This document shows, one piece after another, positions 11,801-23,800 of a stretch of DNA of 64,000 nt. The notes beneath the pieces are model-generated. The model did no database searches. It saw only the letters and a program-made list of their open reading frames with translations, and was not told where the DNA came from. Position 1 is the stretch's first letter; every line of letters starts with the position of its first letter. Made by a program: the position numbers and the translations under genes. The stretch comes from Zhengitettix transpicula (taxonomy: Eukaryota; Arthropoda; Insecta; Orthoptera; Tetrigidae): assembly GCA_037074705.1 (NCBI GenBank), contig CM073590.1:180992246-181056245 (forward strand). Reading direction: 5' to 3'.

Positions 11801-14800
11801 TCATAGCCATAATATTCAACACAATACTCAGAACAACATACTATTCCACAGCCTGGAAACACGCTCACATTCTAATGAAACTCAATAAACCTAAAGTCTT
11901 CCCCAACATCTATAAACTTTTTCTCCGCCATCTCCAAAATTTTCAAAAAATTATTCCTTCCCCTTCTCTCCAAACAATTAACACATCTCCTTCTTCTATT
12001 GATTTTGCCACAAGTATTCTTACAACTACTAACTGTATTCTGCAACCACCTTCATAAATAATTTGTTCGACAATCAGAATTCCTGCATCACGTCTTTCTG
12101 GAACAGAAAAAGCTTTCGATAAAGTTAATCAACCAGTTCTCCTTTCCAAAATTAAAAATACTCTAAATGACACTATTCCAAATCCTTACTAACCGCCCAT
12201 ACTCAGTTAAAACTAACAGCATCCCAATCTTTCCCCATCAAATCAGGTATCTCTCAAGACAGCATCCTTGCCCCATTCTTATTCAATTTATATACTCCAG
12301 CACCCTTCCACAAAAACTTTACTGTTTGAGGATGACTTACCCTTAATCCTACATACTCCTTTTGTCAACTTGGGCTCCCAAATATTCCAAACAGCCCTAA
12401 ATGACATTGATAGATGGAAAAAACTGTAGAAAGTTAATATAAGCCCCTCCAAACCTTCCATTATTCCATTTATCCTCTAAACTAAACAAACATGTAACCA
12501 TTAATTCTTATCAATTATACGAAAAGCCATATTCAACAAACCACTTCATATCTCGGACTAATCCTTGATGCAAAATTATCAAAAAAAAAACACATTAAAA
12601 TCACATAACTTCAAAGTCAAACAACTATATCCCACTCCTCAATAGAAAATCACCACTATCACTCAATATAAAAAAACTCAATTACTTATCCATAATCTGC
12701 CCCATATGGGGAAGCACTGCCTGTTCCAATTCCAATAAATTGAAATAAAACAAAATAAAATCCTACAAACTATATCTAACTCCCCCTGGTATCTCCAAAA
12801 CCCCAATAAGCCACAAAGACCTCCTCATTCCAGAAATATCCACATTTCCAAACACAATATCCCTCTGAATAAAAAGCTTACTTAATCACCCAATCACACC
12901 ATAGCAGACTTCCACAAGCCCCTGTCTCCACCTTGAAAGCACAGCCTCAAATGAAACTATCCTATAGACTTTATCATTCCTCAAATCCATTCTGGTACTC
13001 CATGACCATATGAATCCTATTAGTAGCTGGCACCTTACACATACTTGCTTATTTTATATATCCTTCATGCTACCCTACTGCATCTAATACCATTCTACTC
13101 ATCTTTCATAAGCACAAAGTTACTCAAAAATAAATTTGTATAAAATCTATTATGCAGACATCCCAATAAGTTATAAAACCTCAAAAGAAAATTTAAACTC
13201 ACATCCGATACTTTTGTCTATAACTTGGAATGTCGCTGGACATTCTCAATATCGCAAGACTCCGTGTTAATTATTTACGATGTAAATACTGTATATCAAT
13301 TCATCAAAATTGTAAAGTACTTTGACTATTAGTTGTGTAATAATAATAAACACATTTGGCTGTCAGAAAATAACATATAAGAGTAGTTAAACATCTTGAA
13401 AGATGGGAATAAGGTACATGATCTATAACTGACAGCTTTATGAATAAGAAAATAGTATTACATGCCTCCTCCCCGTGCCAAATGGACAATGACTTGTGAA
13501 AACAAAATTAAAAAATATACATTAATCATGTATTCCCAAATGTTATGGTAACAAGAATGACTGAAACACAAATTGGTAGGATGGTAGTACAAATGGCTCT
13601 TAGAAATGTTTACAGTGGAGGGAAAATTGTTTACCTGAAACTAAACAAATTAAATAGAAAATACTGGTTCATTTCCACAATTTTGAGTATCATTGATTCA
13701 GTCTTATTCATACTTCATATCTTCCTGATATTTCCTTTAAACTCATAATTCATTTATATTTCACACATTGGAAGAGCTTGTACAGTTTATTTTAAAATTT
13801 TAAAAAAGTAATCAAAATATAATACCTGTTCCTGCAGAATTTTGACAATTGATAGATACATTCCAGTCTGTCTCCAACATAAAGGACATAATTTTAGAAC
13901 AGTTCTGTATTTTTAATGGGGGACCAAGTAGACTTCCCATTTTTCCTGATATTAATAGCATATAAATATCTCTAACAGATGACTTTGAATCATTTAATAA
14001 ATTACAAAAGGTTAACATATCATTAATTCCATCTTTATTCAAATCTGGTAAGATGAGAGGAAATTCAAGATTCACAGGACGAAAGTCATTATTTTTATCA
14101 TGGCTATGTAAAAACCACAGCTTGTTGCCTGCAATAAATAAGTTTTTCATACAGCATATTAGTTTATGGTAAACAGAAAAGTTTAATTAACTGCTTTAAA
14201 ATGTTATTAATATATTGAATGATACACATATTGATATAGTAAATCTTTAAAAAAACATTTGTTACTTTTTAAATAATAATAAATTAAGAAAAATAATTAA
14301 ATGTCTAACAATATAAAACATTAAAATTTCTGTGAGATGAACACCTTTTGTGTGTTGTCAATGACAGCACTAGAAAGATCAACAATTATGACATAATCAA
14401 ATACTTTCATTTATTGTTAAGAGCTATATAGAATGTAGACTGGTAAAATACTTAATACAAAAAATTAAAAATCCAATAACATTAAAATATGATAGTAAAA
14501 TAAGCTCAATTTTAAGTTCATAGTTATGATAAAGCCTGAACAGTACAACCAAATTAAACAATTAGTTTTCAAAATGCTTAAAGACTATGATCATTAAATT
14601 TATCTGATCTTTTATGTATGTAAATGTTCAGAATTGGGTGCTAAGCTCATTTTGAAATGTGCCAATATTGTAATTAATGGCAATTCTTAAACTATTAGCG
14701 TATTTATAATGTATTAGGGTTATGTAATAAGAATGGAAGTTTGGTTGTTTAAAATTCAAATATCAACAATATTCCAGTGTAATATGTATATTACTTAGTT

Positions 14801-17800
14801 ACAACATTATCTATGAAACTCGTTTATTGTCATTGGTGGCATACAATTTAGATACTTAATTTTTACATTAATTTAGTGTAATCTTAGATCTTTTAAATAC
14901 TGATTTATTGCATTTATATATATATAAATTCCATTGACTGGTTCATCAACTCTGTGAGCAGGCTCAAGGAGAATCCAAAGAAAAAATTAAATATAGTAAA
15001 TTTGTATATAAATATAAAACTTACCCGAAACAGGTTGAAAAGCCGCTAGAAGATTGTCAAAACCAACTAGAATGCAATCATTAATCCCGTCAGCATTTAA
15101 GTCAGCAAGAGAGCAGTCCATATCTCGTGGCATCAGATGTAATTTATTCCACCAAGCGACTTCTCCCGTTTCACCAACTAGTGATATAATACCGCCAGTC
15201 CCTGGAGGAAAGTATTCTATTCCTTCCACAACAGAATTGGAACCATTATTCAGTATTGAATCTCCTCTAACTAAAAATAATAGGAATTGTCTCGATGTAT
15301 CACGAACTACATTCACTTTTCCCATCAACTCTGAAAATATATTAAAAAAATTAATTTTTTCTGAGCGTTTGAAAATACAATGAAAATGAAAATTACATCA
15401 TGAAAATTTAAAAACTTACAATATTATTGGCAAATAATGTGGAATTCTATTATATTAAGTGGAAAAATATGCACAAAATTTGACTGCACAAGCTTAGTTT
15501 CTAATATGGATTAGGATTATGTAACAAGAATCTAATGATAAATAGGAATATATTAAAATGATCAGTTGAAATGCTATAAACTTTGAGAAGATAAATATGG
15601 ATGGAAAGCTTGAACATGTTTCATAATGGATGGCAAGTTAGGACACAATTACTATATTAGTAACCTGCAATTGAAGATAAGACAAGAAACGAAATAGTAT
15701 AGGAATCATGGTACATAAATCAAATATATAAATGAATTTGATGTTATAAGTACTGTAACAACAGATGTGAATAGGAAACATAAAATAACTCCCAAATAAA
15801 GGTGACTTATAGAGAGTTTGAAAAATGTTAAATTTGTATGTGTGTGCTGCTGGGTAAATAATTAAGATATATTTACCTAAAATTTTGTATTCCAATAATG
15901 CCATTATGTAATATTTACTTGTAAAATTAAATTAAATTTGTTGGCATGATGGAATCAATTTTTACTTATACTTTAAATCTCTGAAAAAAATATGACATGG
16001 TTTCTGAATAGTGATGGCAATGCATAGTGACTAAAAGGTGGACGTTTAATTTGAAATCAAGGTTTCAAAACAGGAATAATTATAAAAATTGTTATATAGG
16101 GAGATAAAATTCTGTTTGGTAGGTATCTTCAGAGATGTACATAAATTACCCTGCTGGCAAAGATGATTTGTCCCTGATAGAGAGTTCTGTAAAATTTTCA
16201 AAAAATATGGATACTTTTCTTCAGCAGTCCTGATTTAATAGACTCAGATTATTTAATAACACTAAAACAATCAACACCTCCACAATTCCCACAGAACAAA
16301 GCAACCACTCTATCTCAAGCACATGTCAGTCAGGTAGGGTAAGCTATACTTCTCAAAACTTCAGCAGGTAGAGAATGTTAAAACAATGACTTTGTCTCAG
16401 ACAGAAGGTTCTGGAAAGAGTTCCTTGAATTATGAGATTAGTATCAGAGGAATCAATGGTAGGAGCCATTATTCAACTCTTAGTATGTTCAGATATTATT
16501 CTATTCTACATGTAACAAAAATCAATTCACACAATATTCTCAAACTTGTTTCTGTGTGAGTATATGTATGTGTGTATACAAGGTAAATCTATGGTATTGG
16601 GACAAACTATGGGGTGGTAAAGTTTACAAAAACATAGACAGTTTTGGTATAAGAATGTATAGCCAGAAGTGCCATATGGAGGCACAAACACATCTTATGA
16701 AATATGAAAATAAAACATTGTTTATTTACAAAATCATCACAAAGTGCTTCTTCCCAGCAATTTTTACAATAAATGAACAAGATTGAAACCACAAACAACT
16801 GAAGGTCATCAGTTATCAGACTCAACTGAGGACCTCATTGCTGTCTATTGTGGCAATACTCATACGTGAAATGCCTGGCATCTTTGGAACTGTTTATCTG
16901 TACACCTTTATATATATATATATATATATAGGTTAATCCTATTCCACATAAGATTGAGGCTATAAAAAATTTATCTACTCCAAGAAATAGGAAGACATTG
17001 CAAAAATTCATGGGATGTTGTGCATTCTACAAAAATTTTATTTCTGTCTATTCTTAAAAATTTTCTCCCTTGCATAAATTGTTAAAGAAAAATGTGAAAT
17101 GGGAATGGGGAAGAGAGCAGGAGGAGGCTTTTAAAGAGATAAAGAAAGCATTCATTAATACAGTGGTGTTAAGCCAGCCAATGGGGGACAGACCCTTAAG
17201 TTATTAGAAAAGATGTGAGCAAAGTATTCATCACATCTGTATTGAGCCAAATTGATGAGAAAGGAAGAGAAAGAGTAATCTCCATGAAGAGTAGACGCTT
17301 GCAAAAATACATAAGAGCTTAGACACTTACTGAATTACAGTTATTGGCTGTAGTATATTTTGTGTCTAAATTTAGATATTGTATTTCAGGTAGGGAACTA
17401 ACTTTGTATATGGATCATAGGTCTATAATGTTTTTGAAGGGCAGTGAAACTATGATTGCTAGGCTGACCAAATGGTTTTTAATACTGGCTGAGTACAATT
17501 TAAAAGTTGAGTACATTAAAGAGAAGAACAAATGTATTAGCAGATTTTTTATGTAGACAAGAGTGGGGCTTGAAATTAATGTGTGAACCTCAGTGTAAAG
17601 GAATGGAACGAATTGCAGGGGTAAAATGTCAAGAATAATATACAAGGGAAAGGACATTGATAGACCAAAATGAAATTAAATGGGAATAGGGAGAAGATCC
17701 TTAATTAAAGAGAATTATAGATAAATTGTATCCTGGAGAGGAAAGTGGCATATAAAGGGGTGATTCCCGATACTTACTAAATCAGGGTTTGTTGTTTGAA

Positions 17801-20800
17801 AGGAGCCAAGTGTCTAATAGAGGATTGGTACTTTATATTCAAAAGAAATTGCAGGTATTACGTTTAACGATTTTTCTTGATGAGAATGGACATGTTTTTA
17901 TAAAAAAATTATTGGTTAACTTATTATCTAAAAGAATTTCTTGTGATAAAACATATGATGGTTTTATACAGTGATATTTACATGCATTGTATTATCGTTA
18001 TGATAAACCTTGAGTGTGTCCTTAGTTGGTTAAATCTGCAGATCTTTTTCTTTTAAGTCTTCTTAATATTTTTGGTGGGAGGAAGTTGTGGGTGGTTTGA
18101 GAAATTCATGGATTAGGATGGATCTGCACAGTTGACTATTGAATGCTTCTTTTGCTACTTGTACTATTGTGGGAATATTCAGGTCTGAGTGGATTCGCTG
18201 GTTGGGGAAATACTAAGGACAGTTGATGGATCTTAGTGCTTTATTATGGAAAGTTTGGATTTTGTTTACGTGGCAATTAGCTGCTGCAGCCCAGATATTA
18301 CATGAGTATTGCCAGATAGTGCATATTAGTGATATATAGATCATATTTTTGATTTTTGTGGAGAATTAGATGATACTAGCAGCTTTAATAATCTAAATCT
18401 TGTGTCTAGTTTATTTTATGTGTTGGTAATGTGCAGAGACCAGGAAAGTTTATGATCTAGAATGACTTCTAGGTATGAATGGATGTTTTATTAGGGATGG
18501 GTTGATTATTTAAGATTAAGTTGCATTTTACGATTGAGGGAGAAGGGAACTGTGACAGATTTGTTAGACCTGAGAGATTCTCCAATTGGTTGCCCATTTG
18601 TCTATTTAATTAAGTGAATCTTGTAATATTGGTTGTGCAGTATTGAAGATTGCTTGGCATAAAATGGCTATATCATTGGCATAGATGGAAGTAAAGGTGT
18701 TTGGGAGTACTGGGATGTCATGTGTATACATTGAGTACAGAAGGGGTCCAAGAACATTGTCTTGGGGTACCCCTGCAGAGATTTTATGAATGGAAGAGAA
18801 AGTATTGTTTAATTTTACTGAAAAGGATCTGTTAGTTAAAAAGTTGGTTATTAGCCTGAAGTGGAACTAATTTAGATGTGGTTTTAGTTTGTAGAGCAGG
18901 CCTGTATGGTATACTTTATCAAATGCCAGTTCAGACTATAAATGTGGACAGACATGTTTTGTTTTACTTAAGAATTATTAATATATTCAGTTACCAAATA
19001 GATTAGTGGTGGGAAGGAGTGCTTGTTTCTGAATCCAAATTGCTGGTTGGGGATTAAAAGTTTTTCAAATAACTTGGCTAACTGTGGTAATAAACTTATG
19101 GCTCTGTAACTTGTAGGTTTGGTGTGGTTTATGCATCATTATGATTGTAGAATGCTTCCTTTCTTGAGTTATATGTGTGGTTTTTAAGATAGAATTGAAT
19201 ATTTTAGTGATTAAAACTATTGCTTTGTTAGGGAGATGTTTTATATGGTGGCAGTTTTCCTTTTCAGTTTGTTGATGGTGTTTTTTATGTTGTTTGGATT
19301 GAATAGTTGGTAAGAGAGAGAGCTGTAAGGTAGAGTTAAATGCTTTGATTATTTTTTGTTCAATTTCCAAGTTGGTCGGGACACGAGGGGTAAATTGTGA
19401 GGATACGAGATTCTGTGAGAACCTGATATAGTTCAGTTTTGTGATTTGGGGAAAAGTACAATAATGGGGGAATGCAGATATTTTGTTTTGTGCCAAAGGG
19501 AGTTGTCCTCGTTATTTAGGTACTTAGTGTATTATGGAATTCTAGATATCTGATTTCCTTTAGTTTGGCTTGAAGACGAATGGATATGGGAATAAATAAG
19601 ACAATGAAGTTAATGTTTGGACTGGTGACATGGAAGTGAATGTATGGCAATATCAAGGAATATATGAGGTTGTGTCAAAATTGCCAAGTGAATATATTTA
19701 GGAACATAGAATTTGAAGGCCCATATCAATCCATAATTCCAGGGAAAACAAATGAAATTATTGCAGTACATTTATTTAGCCCTTTAGCGAAGATTAAGAT
19801 TGGATGTGTTCAAATACAGGTGGTTGTGAATTTGTTTTCCAAAATTGTTAAACTTTATGGACTACGAACAGCTACAGCCAAGTCATGTATAGAACAAGAT
19901 ATTGAAGGAGTATATTACTAAAAGTGGTAAGCCGCCAAAGATACTGTCAGACAATGGGAAACAATTTAATTGTAATGAATGGATGCTTATTTTTATATTG
20001 TTAAGTTTTTCTTTGGCGTCTTGAAACAAACCAGGTGGCAGGTGTTTGACAAAGTTTGTACTTCTTGCCACATATAATAGATAAAACCAAGCCTTGAGTT
20101 ATTTGTGTCTCATGTTTTGTTGAATAAACCATTAAAAAAAACAGTTTGATTGTTTATCTGGTAAAATAAAAAATTACATACATATTGTAGTAATTTTGCC
20201 CAATCGGCACACAGGGAACGAAGGGGACTCAGGCCCTCGAAAATTTGAACTTCCACCTATGCCAGACTGGACCAACTATTGGCTTCAGGAAAGCTGGCAT
20301 CGCTGTCTCTCTTTCCAATCTAAATGTGTTATTTAATTTGACCTTGTCACATTTTTCTTAAGTGTTACACACACACACACAGATATATATATATATATAT
20401 ATATAAACATACATACATTTTGAAAGATTTTCACTCCTCAGCCTAACTGTACCCGCAGTTGATTTAAGGTGATATAGAAAAGAGAGACAGTGAAGTCGAC
20501 TTGCCCAAAATCAATAGTTAGTCCAGTCTGGCAGCAGTGAGTGAATACTACAAATTTCCAGGACCTGAGCCCACGTCGTCAGGAGAGAAGGTCTGAACTG
20601 CATACCAGCTGGACATAAATTGACCAATTCAAACTAAGGTACACGACCTGTTAGACAGCAACAATTGTGTATATATATATATTGGTATGGAAAGGATAGA
20701 GAGATAGGTTGTGGCTTACCTGAAAGTGAAGTGCGGTGTCGCCATGAGGAACTGAAGGCTGTTCTTCATATATATATATATATATATGTGTTGTAAATTA

Positions 20801-23800
20801 AGATGCTGTATATATTTTAACTATATAACACTGGAGTTGTGTCTTTGGGCATGAGCTGCTATTGTAACTTGGGTTTTGCATAGTTTGACAGTGCTGGAGA
20901 GGTTCGTAAACACCAAATTGCCCATTAAGTTCACCTGGAACCATGCCCCCACCAACATCACCTACCTCAATGTTGATATACAACATAATTCTGGTCCAAT
21001 CATATCATTCAACATTAAACCCACCGACACCTTACAATATCTTCACTTCACCAGTTGTCACCATAAAGATACCAAATACTCCTTCCCATATTAGACCTTA
21101 GGAGCACACGATTTTGCTCTACTTGGAACAGTTTCGCCACCTACACTAACCAGATCCTCAATGCTTTCATAAACAGAAAACACCAGTGACCTCATCCAGA
21201 AACAAATATCCCAAGCACTGTCTATCTACCCAAACCCATCCTTGATCAACACAAGAAATGTAGTCCACCCCTAATCACAACCAACTTTCCTGGACTACAA
21301 AAACTCAAGTCCATTCACTGCCTGGCCTACAATCCAACCCAAATCTTAAAAACATAATTCCCACAACACTCCCTTTCTGCTCAAGGGTTACTATCAGACA
21401 CCCTTCCAACCTCCACAATATCATTGTCCACCCATGTAGGACCCCATCTTAAAACTCTCCTACTTAAGCAAGGGAGCCACCTTGCAGTAGGAACAGATCC
21501 CATAGCAGCCCCATCTTCCAGCCCACTACAATCCTTCAAATTCCTCCACAAATCAAAGCAAACATCGTCTACCAAATTAATTGCAAACTCTGTCCTGCTT
21601 TCTATCGGCCAAACCAAACGCCTCCCTATATGCATTCACTGCATCACTGGCAAACTATCCAAAACCCATTTCCAATACAACTACAACTTTGATTGATGCT
21701 TTACACTGACTGTCCTTAAAGCCTAACTCCCGACTCATTGGCTTCTTAACTCCATCTTTCAGAACTCTCCTTCTATCACATCTTAGTCTAGCCAATGTCT
21801 TGGATTCAATATCCTCTAATATTATAATAGTCATTGTAGCGGTAGTTATACTATTATGTTGAAATCTTGTATCAATATATTATTATTATAATGTTCTGTT
21901 TAATCCTGTCTCCATTCTAATTTATTTACCTTTCATTTTCTTCACTTTTACCTTCTTGTCTAATGTGTATGTATTTGTGTTTTTCTGTTATTTTTCCATT
22001 GCTGTGACCTTTCCTCAAGATGGAGACAGAGAGTTTTTGGCTTTGTTGGGTGTCAATTTTTGCTGTCCAACGGATGGTGCACCTTAGTTTTAATTCACAA
22101 GTTTGGATCTGGCCAGCACACAGTTCAGACCTGACCTCTCCTCATGAAAGGGGCTCAGGCCCTCAAAAATTTTAAATGTTCTCACTTCTCAGCCTGACTG
22201 GACACTGTTGATTTCATATAAGATAGGAAAGAGAGACAGCAAAGTCGACTTGCTTGAAATGCCGGCAGAAGTGAGGTAAGAGAATACTACAAATTTTCAA
22301 GGGCCTGAGTCCTCTATGTCAGGAGAGAGAGCCTTAAATCGTGCTGGGCACAATATATATATATATATAATCTGTGTGTGTGTATATGGGAATATAGGGA
22401 TAAAATAAAAATGAAACTGAAAAACTTAAAACATATATTTCTTTTCCTGTTTAAGGTACAAATAAATATTAGAGATACTTAAGTTGTTTACAGAATTTTG
22501 CCTATATAAAAGTAATTGACCAACAAGTCAATAAAACAGGATCAAGTTATTGTTTCATCATATTATATTACCATATTTTGAAATAAATAAATATCAATTC
22601 CATGCATGATTATATATACAATATTAGGAGAATCCATTAAGGAATTGGAACTAATTTGAAAATTTCAGTTTAATCATTCTTAAATCTGTTACTAGATTAT
22701 AAGATTTTCTATTAAAATTTGATAAATTTAAAATTTTATTCATTTGTTATAAATTGTTAAATAAAGTAAAATTTCAATTAAAGAATTCAAGTTATATAAT
22801 ATATAAATTGGGTTTGAAATGTAATAAATTAAATTAATTAAAAGCAAGTCTTGAGTAAACCAATATAAATATATATTAAACACTTTTGGATAGGAAAGAG
22901 AGACAGCGATGCCAAATAAATATAACCTTCACACAGACAAACTTTAAATAGATAAACATTAACTAAATAAATAAAAAAAAATCTGGATGTTTCAACACAG
23001 ATTGGTATCTTTCTAATGGCAAAAAAGTTAAGAGTGGAAATTAAATGTAAGAACTATAATCAAAGATAAATACAGAAGGGCCAAAGAACATCATATAACA
23101 TATTAAGATTTATGTTATGCTTAATATTAACAGTATTAGAAATGAAGAATTAGGTCAATTTTTAAAATTCCAGAATTTATACTTTTTCAATAATGTGGTT
23201 CTGAGTCTAAATAGAGGTGTTGTCAAAATCAAAACAATGATTAAATTTGAATTCAATGTTAAGTGATAGGATTGTGGTTACAAGTTACATATTAATTCTC
23301 ACAACTTGGCAGTTATGTGTAGTCTATTTTTCCTATGTAATGTAAGGTCAGATGAACAATCAGTTATGCTCTTTAAATCTTGGATTTGAACCACTTTTTG
23401 TTTGACCTATATAAAAATGTCACAATTTAAAATATTTTTTGGATAAAGTTTGTTTCTATTAAGGTCATATTTAGTATTATTTGATTATGAATAATGGTAC
23501 ATTTGAATTTCAATTTATTTGTATCAGATAAAGAATTATATTTTATTTTAAATAATAAGATATAATAAAAATTTAATTTGTTTAAGTAAGAAGTATTTAT
23601 AATCAGCAAGACTAAATACATAGTCTTAATAAAAGTTTATGTTGGTAACAGGCTCATAGCAGACGAAAGATAAAATCCAGATAGGGAACAAAGGTATAGA
23701 TCACATAAAGCAATTAACAACTTCCAATTCATTCAGACAGCTAAGTTAACTTTCCTGAAATCAATAGTTAATCAGGTCTGGCTGAGGTGAGGGAAAATTG

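Noticed and set aside
16556..16825. Open frames on both strands near 16.6-16.8 kb
   Set aside because: I considered a transposase end, but no catalytic or DNA-binding motif could be found.
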